Origin: an uncultured Lachnospiraceae bacterium
GTDB taxonomy: Bacteria > Bacillota > Clostridia > Lachnospirales > Lachnospiraceae
Direction: 5' to 3'
Assembly: GCA_910589195.1 (NCBI GenBank)
Contig: CAJUTC010000038.1
Span: 1-39,724 of the forward strand
DNA: 39,724 bases
Shown one piece after another: positions 7,461-14,490 of the stretch. Numbering within the stretch: position 1 is the stretch's first letter; each line of letters starts with the position of its first letter. A program made the position numbers and the translations under genes. The notes below the pieces were generated by a model that worked only from the letters and a program-made list of their open reading frames with translations, searched no databases and was not told where the DNA came from.

Positions 7461-8231
7461 ATGTGGAAATATGAAAAACGGCTTCAGTATCCGGTAAAAA
7501 TCAGTCAGCCGAATCCAAAATTAGCGCAGTTTATTATTAGCCAGTACGGTGGTCCTGACGGCGAAATGGGCGCATCCATGCGCTATTTGTCCCAGCGCTT
7601 TGCTATGCCGTACAAATCAGCAAAAGGAACGTTAACAGATATCGGTACGGAGGAGTTAGGACATTTAGAAATTGTTGGTGCGATCGTCCATCAGCTCACC
7701 CGTAATCTGACACCTGAAGAAATTGAACGTTCTGGCTTTGGTCCTTACTATATTGACCACACGTTAGGAGTTTGGCCACAGGCAGCAGGCGGCGTTCCTT
7801 TTAATGCCTGCGAATTCCAATCAAAAGGGGATCCGATTACTGATTTATTTGAAGACCTTGCAGCAGAGCAAAAGGCACGCACCACCTATGATAATATTCT
7901 GCGCATGGTAAAGGATCCAGAAGTCTGTGATCCCATTCGTTTCCTTCGCAAGCGTGAAATCATCCACTTCCAGCGTTTCGGTGAGGTTTTAAGAAATGTC
8001 CAGGATCATCTAAACAGTAAAAACTTCTATGCCTTTAATCCAGCCTTTGATATTCCGCAAGGCCCCAACTGTAATACACAGGGGCAGCAGAATCAGCAAG
8101 CCATGGCTCAACAGCAAAACCAGAACCTGAGCAATCAAACGGTAATGATGCCGCAGAATTATACGCAAACTAATCAAACGGTAAGAATGCCTCAAAATTA
8201 CACGCAGACGAATCAGCCCTCTTCCAGATAA
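7461..8231 (+). CDS. cotJC: CotJC, manganese catalase-family spore coat protein
   Basis: 256 aa, member of the Mn-catalase (di-manganese ferritin-like) family, thought to protect or cross-link the coat by handling peroxide. AGGAGG precedes the ATG at 7461. Ferritin-like helices include YGGPDGEMGASMRYLSQRF, TDIGTEELGHLEIVGAIVHQ and EDLAAEQKARTTYDNILRM, carrying the Glu and His metal ligands. The C-terminal tail from about residue 205 is Gln/Asn-rich and contains a tandem 13-residue repeat (QTVMMPQNYTQTN, then QTVRMPQNYTQTN), a low-complexity extension not needed for catalysis and typical of coat interaction surfaces. Last gene of the operon, followed by a clean hairpin. Confidence 0.94.
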   Translation: MWKYEKRLQYPVKISQPNPKLAQFIISQYGGPDGEMGASMRYLSQRFAMPYKSAKGTLTDIGTEELGHLEIVGAIVHQLTRNLTPEEIERSGFGPYYIDHTLGVWPQAAGGVPFNACEFQSKGDPITDLFEDLAAEQKARTTYDNILRMVKDPEVCDPIRFLRKREIIHFQRFGEVLRNVQDHLNSKNFYAFNPAFDIPQGPNCNTQGQQNQQAMAQQQNQNLSNQTVMMPQNYTQTNQTVRMPQNYTQTNQPSSR

Positions 8232-8335
8232 GATACCTGCCCATAATTCCTTGCCTCCTAATCGTATCCTTACTTGCGTCAGTATAAATTCTATAACATG
8301 ATTTCTGTTAGGAACGCTCAACATGTTTCTATAGC

Positions 8336-8366
8336 AGGCGGCTAATCTTCCATTAATTAGCCGCCT
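8336..8366 (+). terminator. Terminator of the cotJ operon
   Basis: Perfect 11-bp inverted repeat AGGCGGCTAAT / ATTAGCCGCCT with a 9-nt loop, 104 bp beyond the cotJC stop. The following sequence lacks a long T run, so termination may be partial. The rest of 8232-8538 holds no recognisable gene. Confidence 0.65.
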
Positions 8367-8538
8367 GTCACAATATAATCTAAAGTTTTCCTTCCGATGG
8401 CTCCAATCCTTTTCTTCCATGTTAGACCCTTTATGATAGCTGAGAAAGCCTCATTTTTTGTGCAGATTGCTTCTTTTCTCTTAACATATTTCCAGTATAT
8501 CGGTGTATAATACACAGGGAGAGAAGGAGGAATTTTTA

Positions 8539-9579
8539 TGGACAGAAAAGTGAAAGCAGCACAATATGGATGTGGAGGATCATTTGGGTATGCCGCCCAT
8601 GGGAATTGTGAGCCGTGATTCTAAGGAGGCAGATGTGTTGCCAAAGCAAATAAAACCAGATGTGTGTATCATTGCGACCTGATCCACCATGGCTGAATTA
8701 AAAGAAACATTTTCCGTCTGTGCCCAGAATGGATTAAACGCGATTTCCACTTGTGAGTAAGTCCTTTACCCCCTGGAATTCATCGGAAGAAATTACGAGA
8801 GAGCTGAATGAATTGGCTGAGGCAAATGGCTGTACATTGTGCAGGAGCGGGTATCCCGACATATATTGGGGAAGCTTAATTACCACATTAGCTAGATCCA
8901 TGCACAAAATTACGAAAATTTGCGGCAGCCGCAATTATAATGCGGAAGATTATGGGATTGCATTGGCGGAAAGGCACGGCACAGGTTTAACGATTCCTGA
9001 GTTCCAGCGCCAGATTGGCAATTATAATAATCTGAAATATGAAGAAACACTAGAAAAAATTAAGAACGGCACAGTGGTTCCTTCCTGCATGTGGAACCAA
9101 AACGGCTGGCTTTGCAGTCAATTAGGACTTCATATCACTTCTCAAACGCAAAAATGCCTTCCTACTCACCCATCCTTGTGATTTACATTCGTCTACGCTG
9201 AATGTAACCATAAAAGCAGGTGATGCTACAGGAATGTCTGCTACTGTTACCACAGCCACAAAAGAAGGGATTACCCTGGAAGCCCAGTACCTGGGCTATG
9301 TATATGGACCAAAGGATTTTGATAAAAATGAGTGGACTTTCTATTGTGAACCAGAAACAGCCATAGTAGTCAACTGGCCAGCTACCGTAGAATTAACTTG
9401 CGCAACTCTCAAACTGCCGGTACGGAAATTTTATAAAATTTACTCATTTTTCTTGACAAACCTTCATAAACCGAATTCCCATGTTAATTGACGCAAAACC
9501 AGGATACATTACTACAGAAAAGATGCCAGTTAACCATTATCTTACCAATCTTATGAACGAGTATGTAAAAACAAAGTGA
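8539..9579 (+). pseudogene. 2,4-diaminopentanoate dehydrogenase pseudogene
   Basis: Full-span but broken copy of the ornithine-fermentation enzyme that deaminates 2,4-diaminopentanoate. It starts with GGAGG and ATG (MDRKVKAAQYGCG, the Rossmann start). Roughly 45 residues are then deleted, and it resumes with MGIVSRDSKEADVLPKQIKP, an in-frame TGA, TMAELKETF and NAISTCE. A TAA and a 1-nt shift follow before PWNSSEEITRELNELAEANG. The middle is intact (SGYPDIYWGSLITTLARS, YNAEDYGIALAERHGTGL, SQTQKC). Another shift precedes the C-terminal part (KAGDATGMSATVTTATKEGI, KDFDKNEWTFY). Near 9400-9455 about 50 bp of foreign-looking sequence interrupts VELTCATL and NRIPMLIDAKPGYITTEKMP. Several independent lesions mean it cannot yield functional enzyme. 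No other ornithine-degradation gene is nearby. Confidence 0.88.
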
Positions 9580-9815
9580 TACGTTTGTGTTTCTTGCCGG
9601 CTTCCTGTAGTGCCACAATATGTTTTGCTTAAAATTTTCCCGGAGCGTATCTGAATCTTCATTCCCGCTTGCAGGTACACGCCACACTTTGGAGCTTCTT
9701 TGCCCCTTACCTGGATTCCATATGGTATTTGGCACCTGACGCTTTTCTTAAATTTAGGACAAATCTCATCCAAAGTGTGATGCGTACCTGGCCAAAAGCA
9801 ATGTTTGGATACGCT

Positions 9816-10457
9816 CTAAATTGCGTCAATCCGTTTTCTCAGCTCCATCATCTTCTGATCCAGCTCTGCCACCACCTGGGAATATTGTTTTAATTCTTCT
9901 CCAATCAAAACCGCTTCTTTCTTACCCTTTTTATAGCGAAGCTGATGATCCACACCGGCCCAAAAGTCCATTGCTGGTGTACGAAGTTGGAGTTCCGCCC
10001 GCACCCATTCCATTTTCTCTTGGAAGTAAACCGGAATTTCCACAATTAAATGCAGGCTCCGATATCCGGAAGATTTTGGATTTTTAATGTAATCCTTCCG
10101 CTTAATAATCTTTAAATCTTTATGTGAGTACAATACCCCTGCCATACGGTACACATCGTCTTCAAAAGCGCAGACGCCACGGATGCCTATCATATCATTC
10201 AGCTTTTCCAACGCGTTTTCATATGTAGGCTCAAACCCTTTTTTCCTGCATTTTGCTAAAATACTGTCAATGGACTTAATCCGCCCGCCAGCATGGATCA
10301 ACACATCTCTCCCAAGTTCTAAAAACAGCTCAGCGTTTGCGATTTCCAGCTTTGCTGTCAGCATACTGATGGCACAACTGCTTTTTACCAAAAAAGAGCT
10401 GTCCTGAAATTTTTTCAAATCCTGGTTCTTCATCTGTTTATTTTCTCCTGCCACCAT
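9816..10457 (-). CDS. Small alarmone synthetase, RelA/SpoT domain
   Basis: Single-domain (p)ppGpp synthetase of the RelP/RelQ (YwaC/YjbM) type that transfers pyrophosphate from ATP to GDP or GTP; no hydrolase, TGS or ACT domain. 213 aa from ATG 10457 (AGGAAG eight bases upstream); a second ATG at residue 9 (MKNQDLKK) also has a plausible ribosome site. Core motifs are GGRIKSIDSILAKCRKKG (ATP-binding Arg/Lys), NDMIGIRGVCAFEDDVY (catalytic Asp region), NPKSSGYRSLHLIV (GDP site) and RAELQLRTPAMDFWAGVDHQ (catalytic Glu). The C-terminal helix ELKQYSQVVAELDQKMMELR is the usual oligomerisation helix. It stands alone. Expected to provide stress-induced alarmone independent of the long Rel enzyme. Confidence 0.93.
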   Translation of the reverse strand: MVAGENKQMKNQDLKKFQDSSFLVKSSCAISMLTAKLEIANAELFLELGRDVLIHAGGRIKSIDSILAKCRKKGFEPTYENALEKLNDMIGIRGVCAFEDDVYRMAGVLYSHKDLKIIKRKDYIKNPKSSGYRSLHLIVEIPVYFQEKMEWVRAELQLRTPAMDFWAGVDHQLRYKKGKKEAVLIGEELKQYSQVVAELDQKMMELRKRIDAI

Positions 10458-10788
10458 ATTCTTATCTTCCTTTTCCTGTTTCCTTTTCCTTTTTTTTCAA
10501 GCTCTTCACCCTCCCGCTTGTAACCTACTTCCACATATTATATCCGGCAAATCCCATTCAGACCTTTTCCTTACAAAAAGAACACTCATTAAGAAAAAGC
10601 CGCACAATGAAAGGATATGTAAAAATATCGCAAATATAACCATTTTCGAAAGAATCCATAAAAATCTTTTCATCCATTGCTTTTTTTTACCTTTTCATAT
10701 AAAATAAGATTGTGAGATGAAAATGCTGCCGGAAACCAGATATAAGGAAATTCCGAAAGTGTATACACAAAATCAGGAGGATATAGAT
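10458..10788. other. Intergenic region between divergent alarmone synthetase and GGDEF-EAL genes
   Basis: AT-rich with long T tracts. TATAAT on the minus strand near 10536 could be the -10 of the alarmone synthetase gene, and an AT-rich stretch around 10700-10710 could serve the plus-strand gene; no convincing -35 for either. I see no other feature. Confidence 0.4.
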
Positions 10789-12186
10789 ATGTTATGGTTT
10801 CAAAAAAAAAGTGAAGAGGCGTCGGAAGTATCTTCTAACATAATAAATTATGCCGCTGCCCCGGAAGAACCGGAAAAACCAGATGCTGAAGAAACCCTTG
10901 GACGGCAAAGCTGCTTAAACCATGTTCAAGATACCATGGTTTCCAACGGTAAAGGCGTTATGTTAAAGCTTTACATTGAAAACTTTAAACAATTAAATGA
11001 AATTTTCGGATACGATTACTGCGAAAGCCTGCTGTCAAAGATCATTGAATATCTGAAAAAAACGATTAAACGACCTGTATACCGGTACATCGGGGTTGAA
11101 TTTATCGCAATTTTAGATGGTTATACCCAGAGCCAGGCAACTGCTTTGGCAGAGGAAATTCTTCAGCAATTTGACCATGTATGGAAAGTTGATGATACTG
11201 ACTGTCTGTGTTCTGCCCAGATTGGACTTTGCTATTATCCCGGCTATGCTTCTACACCTCAGGAAATCTTTAAGTGCCTGGATGCTGCCATTACGAAAGC
11301 CTCCGGTTTAGGCCCGAACCAGGTGGTTTGCTATGATACCTCCCTTCACACACTGGTGATCCGCAAACAGACCATTGCCCGCTATTTAAAAACCGCATTA
11401 AACAACCAAGAAATCGAAGTCCGCTACCGCCCCACCTTTCACACGGCTACCGGGCGTTTTACCAGGGCAGAATATTATATGCGTATCTTCATTAAAGGCC
11501 TTGGTATGATTGGAGCGAATGAGTTCCTTCCAATCGCTGAAGACTCCGGGCAAATCCGTGCTGTGGAATACTTTGCGTTAAACCAGACGGGGCGCTGTAT
11601 CGCTGATTTAATTGCTAAAGGTATAGAGTTTGATTCCATTTCCCTGCCGGTTTCTCCTGTCCTGTTCCTGCAGGAAGATTTCTTAGAAGAAGTTGGGCGG
11701 GTCATCAACACTTACCACATTCCTTCCGGTAAGCTGACACTGGAAATAGAAGAAAGCGCATTAACCTCCGCATCTTTGGCCATTAATACTATGATGCAGG
11801 AACTGCGGGATTTAGGCGTTGAATTGAGCCTGAATAACTTTGTTTCCGGCTATTCCAGCATTACCAGTATTTTAGATTTGCCTATTAATACCTTAAAGCT
11901 AGAGCGCTCCTTCATGTGCCAAATGGAAACAAATCCAAAATCCCTTTATATTGTGGAAGGTTTGATCCATATAGCGAAAAACTTAGAGCTTAGCGTAATT
12001 GCAGAAGGTGTGGAAACCCAGGAACAGGTAGATTCCCTTACGAAATTTGAATGTCCTTACCAGCAAGGCTTCTACTTCTCCCCTACCGTAACGGAAGATG
12101 TTCTGATGGATGTGTTAGGTTCTACTTTAGAGGAAACCAGGCATATCATTGCGCAGGAAAAAGAATTGATGCGCCGCTGTTCCTAA
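10789..12186 (+). CDS. Degenerate GGDEF-EAL protein, likely catalytically inactive
   Basis: 465 aa from ATG 10789 (MLWFQKKSEEASEVSSN), chosen because AGGAGG lies eight bases upstream; the frame extends 24 codons further without a good ribosome site. Residues about 30-185 form a GGDEF fold (cyclic-di-GMP synthase), but the signature is IGVEF at 101-105 instead of GGDEF/GGEEF. Residues about 200-450 form an EAL fold, but EAL itself is EYY at 228-230 and the metal-binding DDFGTGYSS motif is NNFVSGYSS, with both Asp changed to Asn (349-350). LEIEES and AEGVET remain. No membrane segment or sensory domain. Loss of both signatures suggests a c-di-GMP receptor or protein-interaction role; the reading frame is intact and so selected. 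Monocistronic, followed by large inverted-repeat structures. Confidence 0.85.
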   Translation: MLWFQKKSEEASEVSSNIINYAAAPEEPEKPDAEETLGRQSCLNHVQDTMVSNGKGVMLKLYIENFKQLNEIFGYDYCESLLSKIIEYLKKTIKRPVYRYIGVEFIAILDGYTQSQATALAEEILQQFDHVWKVDDTDCLCSAQIGLCYYPGYASTPQEIFKCLDAAITKASGLGPNQVVCYDTSLHTLVIRKQTIARYLKTALNNQEIEVRYRPTFHTATGRFTRAEYYMRIFIKGLGMIGANEFLPIAEDSGQIRAVEYFALNQTGRCIADLIAKGIEFDSISLPVSPVLFLQEDFLEEVGRVINTYHIPSGKLTLEIEESALTSASLAINTMMQELRDLGVELSLNNFVSGYSSITSILDLPINTLKLERSFMCQMETNPKSLYIVEGLIHIAKNLELSVIAEGVETQEQVDSLTKFECPYQQGFYFSPTVTEDVLMDVLGSTLEETRHIIAQEKELMRRCS

Positions 12187-12259
12187 AAACAAGTTCTCCT
12201 TCTGTACCGTTTTTCTATTCACGCAACAACCTTCGCTTGATGCGGCATAAACGAATGAG

Positions 12260-12364
12260 CAGGTGGTGTGTAAGGAACCAAGAGTCCGGTAAGCCGGGCT
12301 CTTGTGCTAATACACGGCTGCGCCAGCAGCCATACTTTCCTTAGAGCAGAGCCCGCGTCACCTG
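12260..12364. repeat. Nested multibranch inverted-repeat structure 1
   Basis: Outer CAGGTG/CACCTG (12260-12265/12359-12364) and TAAGGAA/TTCCTTA (12271-12277/12337-12343) enclose two separate hairpins. One is an 11-bp hairpin, CAAGAG-t-CCGG / CCGG-g-CTCTTG (12279-12304). The other is GGCTG/CAGCC (12316-12331). Co-axial helices enclosing two arms suggest a folded RNA rather than a simple terminator, and there is no T run. It matches no riboswitch consensus that I recognise. It lies 73 bp after the GGDEF-EAL stop. Confidence 0.55.
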
Positions 12365-12414
12365 TAGGATTAATCTGCGGCAAGTTATGTTTTTATAAAA
12401 AACACACCGCAAAA

Positions 12415-12513
12415 GAGGATGTTCCAACGCGATGTAACCACATGATAGATATTGTAACCATAAAAGGTTACCTGCTATCTATTTATGGAATGATCGTATT
12501 GCGCAACATCCTC
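12415..12513. repeat. Nested inverted-repeat structure 2
   Basis: GAGGATGTT (12415-12423) pairs with AACATCCTC (12505-12513). Inside are GCGAT against the ATCGTATTGCG segment, then ATAGATA/TATCTAT, then GTAACC/GGTTAC at the tip with an ATAAAA loop. The whole 99-bp segment folds into one long imperfect hairpin, resembling a small palindromic mobile unit or a structured RNA. No target-site duplication was recognised. Confidence 0.55.
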
Positions 12514-12571
12514 ATTACATTTTGCCAGATTCTTTTCCGGAAAATCTTTCCGGTTTCTGCTGTTTCCTTTT

Positions 12572-13426
12572 TTATTCCAGATAATCCAAAGGATCTACTG
12601 TATTTCCATCCTTCCTAAGCTCTAAAAATACATTCGGGCCTTCTACCGTATAATATTTGGTAGGTTCTGCCACATATCCCAGAATCTGCCCTTTTTCCAG
12701 GTATTCCCCTTCCACTGCCTGCACTTCCTTAAGCTGTCCGCAGGTAAGGGTATAGGAATCGCCTAAATCCAGCACCAGGTAATTTCCAATCTCCTCATTT
12801 GTCCCAGCTTCTGTTACCCTCGCATTAGCCGGAGCAGAAACTGGCTGGCTTACATCCCCTTGGATTACCAGGCCAGGATTGCACTTGTACTGTTCTAACG
12901 TAGGGAAATAAATGGTAGAATCCATATTGTAATCCAACAGCACATTTCCTTCCACAGGCCACATCATAGACTGATTTTGGGCAAAATTCAGTACCAGGCC
13001 TGTAGCCGCATCCAATCCTGCTCCGGCAGGGGCAGCATCCTGATGCTGGTTACTGCTGTCTTTTCTTTCTGTTTTACCTGATATGTTTTCTTCTGCACGT
13101 GCCACTTTTTCAGTCGTTGTTTCTGGCTTTGCCTGATTATCTCTTCCACTTTTTTCTTCCGTATCTCCGGATGCCACAGCATTATCCATTGTCCAGCCCG
13201 TATCTGCTTTTGCCGCATCAGAAGCTCCGGCTGCTGATTTGGATTCATCTGTATTGCTGTCTACCAGATGCTCTGGATCGCCCTCTAAGTTTAAGTATGG
13301 GCTTTCTTCTGTACGGCCTCTTTGAATTGTGACCACACCTGCTGCAGCTACTATAGTCAGCAGGCCTAACACCAACATCACAAGGACAAGCTTATCCTTG
13401 AATAATTGATTTACTTTTTCCTTCAC
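12572..13426 (-). CDS. spoIIQ: SpoIIQ-like LytM/M23-fold protein without metal ligands
   Basis: Forespore-side partner of the engulfment channel in spore formers. GTG at 13426 (VKEKVNQLFKDKLVLVMLVL, 284 aa) is chosen for GAGGTGAT just upstream; the longer frame overlaps spoIID. One membrane helix near residues 10-32 is followed by a charged Ser/Thr/Glu-rich linker and a C-terminal LytM-like beta domain beginning MMWPVEGNVLLDYNMDSTIY. The M23 zinc ligands are absent: the usual HxGxD reads NPGLVI and the usual HxHFE reads VFLELR. Bacillus SpoIIQ is also inactive, so a structural role is expected. It follows spoIID by 40 bp, as in Clostridioides difficile. Assignment rests on fold, topology and neighbour. 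Confidence 0.82.
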   Translation of the reverse strand: MKEKVNQLFKDKLVLVMLVLGLLTIVAAAGVVTIQRGRTEESPYLNLEGDPEHLVDSNTDESKSAAGASDAAKADTGWTMDNAVASGDTEEKSGRDNQAKPETTTEKVARAEENISGKTERKDSSNQHQDAAPAGAGLDAATGLVLNFAQNQSMMWPVEGNVLLDYNMDSTIYFPTLEQYKCNPGLVIQGDVSQPVSAPANARVTEAGTNEEIGNYLVLDLGDSYTLTCGQLKEVQAVEGEYLEKGQILGYVAEPTKYYTVEGPNVFLELRKDGNTVDPLDYLE

Positions 13427-13443
13427 TTTTATCACCTCGGTAA

Positions 13444-13473
13444 TAGTCTTACCAAAGCGCCAAGACTTATTCA
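13444..13473 (-). promoter_or_regulatory. Candidate forespore (sigma-F/sigma-G) promoter of spoIIQ
   Basis: Minus strand: TGAATA (13468-13473, overlapping the spoIID stop codon) then 17 bp then AAGACTA (13444-13450). This is close to the sigma-G pattern TGAATA/CATACTA; read as GGTAAGACTA it also fits the sigma-F -10 pattern. The start codon follows at 13426, implying a very short leader starting at about the Shine-Dalgarno, which is a weakness. Confidence 0.5.
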
Positions 13474-14429
13474 GAAACAAGCATAATATTTTGATAAAAA
13501 TATTTTAAAATTTCTTCAAAGCTCCAGCCATCCAAGGCTTTTCGGTTTGCGTCGTACTGACTCATGCCATAACCATGTCCAATCCCCTTTCCCACTACAC
13601 GGATTTTCCCCTCGTAATCCTCAAAGCGAAAAAAGGAAGAGTTTAATCCCAGTGCATACCGGATTTCATCTCCTGTAAACTGATAATTTCCAATCTGAAC
13701 CAAAGTCACATAACCAGCCGAATCCCGTTCCCCAATTTGAATCATTCCTGGAACTTGATCTGCAGAAACAGGCCGTTCTCCCGGAATTCCGCTGATAATT
13801 TTAGAAAACTCCTCTTTCTCCCATTCGGTGATCTGCAGGTAATCATCCGCTTCTAAATCTTTTGGGCAATTTACGCTGGAAAAATAAGGATGCGCATCAT
13901 CTCCATCTCTGGTTTTTCCCGCACTGCACCGGCAAAACCAAGGATCAATGCAGGCACCCTCATACTCCATTACCATGCAGCTGGTATCCGCTACTGCCTT
14001 TTCTACTTTTTCATAGAATTCCATATAGTTCCTGGTTCCCCACATCCGTTCCAGTTGTGCCTGTTCCAGATAATCCATGTCCAATGCGGATTCATAAATT
14101 TCATCCGCTCCTCCCATCTGTCCATAAATATAAGTTCTGGCAATGACTGCCTGGGCCTTTAATGCTTCAAGCTCATAATCTGCCGGCATCTGCCTTGCCA
14201 CTACGCCTACCAGATATTGTTCCACATCCATGGAAGGCGCTTTTTCCTGTTCTGACCCATTTCCCTGGCTGACACGGTCAAATATGATTTGCTTACCGCT
14301 AATAAGGCCAGGCGCTGTAGTCTGTGCCATTTCCTGGCTGCCTCTTATACTGCCTGTCCATCCTAGTGTAGCTACGTAAGGAAAACAGCAGGCACTGGCA
14401 AAAACCACACATCCTTTTTTCCAATTCAT
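13467..14429 (-). CDS. spoIID: Stage II sporulation protein D homologue with Glu-to-Gln catalytic change
   Basis: SpoIID is a membrane-anchored lytic transglycosylase of the mother cell that remodels peptidoglycan during engulfment with SpoIIM, SpoIIP and SpoIIQ. 320 aa, ATG 14429 with AAGGAGG nine bases upstream. The N-terminal hydrophobic segment is a signal anchor. The SpoIID/LytB domain reads YLVGVVARQMPADYELEALK then AQAVIARTY. Where active members have the catalytic Glu (..SEMP or REMP), this copy has Gln80, codon CAG. The Cys-containing FCRCSAGKTRDGDDAHPYFSS and the C-terminal GKGIGHGYGMSQYDANRKA are well conserved. It lies between glgP and spoIIQ. Its promoter and ribosome site are inside the glgP terminator. 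Gene identity is sure; activity is doubtful. Confidence 0.9.
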   Translation of the reverse strand: MNWKKGCVVFASACCFPYVATLGWTGSIRGSQEMAQTTAPGLISGKQIIFDRVSQGNGSEQEKAPSMDVEQYLVGVVARQMPADYELEALKAQAVIARTYIYGQMGGADEIYESALDMDYLEQAQLERMWGTRNYMEFYEKVEKAVADTSCMVMEYEGACIDPWFCRCSAGKTRDGDDAHPYFSSVNCPKDLEADDYLQITEWEKEEFSKIISGIPGERPVSADQVPGMIQIGERDSAGYVTLVQIGNYQFTGDEIRYALGLNSSFFRFEDYEGKIRVVGKGIGHGYGMSQYDANRKALDGWSFEEILKYFYQNIMLVSE

Positions 14430-14433
14430 ATAA

Positions 14434-14470
14434 AAACGCCTCCTTATACTTAATGTATGAGAAGGCGTTT
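14434..14470 (-). terminator. glgP terminator overlapping spoIID promoter and ribosome site
   Basis: On the minus strand AAACGCCTtCTcATAC pairs with GTATaAGgAGGCGTTT around a short ATTAA loop, followed by TTTTTAT: a rho-independent terminator 21 bp after the glgP stop. The 3' arm contains AAGGAGG, the Shine-Dalgarno of spoIID, whose ATG begins three bases after the T run. Confidence 0.85.
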
Positions 14471-14480
14471 CATTCTATTC
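14452..14480 (-). promoter_or_regulatory. Candidate sigma-E promoter of spoIID
   Basis: Minus strand: GAATAGA, 14 bp, then CATACATT (14452-14459). The -10 is a perfect match to the sigma-E pattern CATACAnT and the -35 keeps GAATA of GAATATT, with the favoured spacing. Predicted start is about seven bases further on, so the spoIID mRNA would begin just before its Shine-Dalgarno and would lack the 5' arm of the terminator hairpin. Confidence 0.72.
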
Positions 14481-14490
14481 CTTTTGGAGC

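Noticed and set aside
9537..9773. Minus-strand frame with a CGVYLQAGMKIQIRSG segment resembling a small zinc-ribbon protein
   Set aside because: Cys spacing is incomplete, no ribosome site, and it overlaps the end of a pseudogene; at most a decayed remnant.
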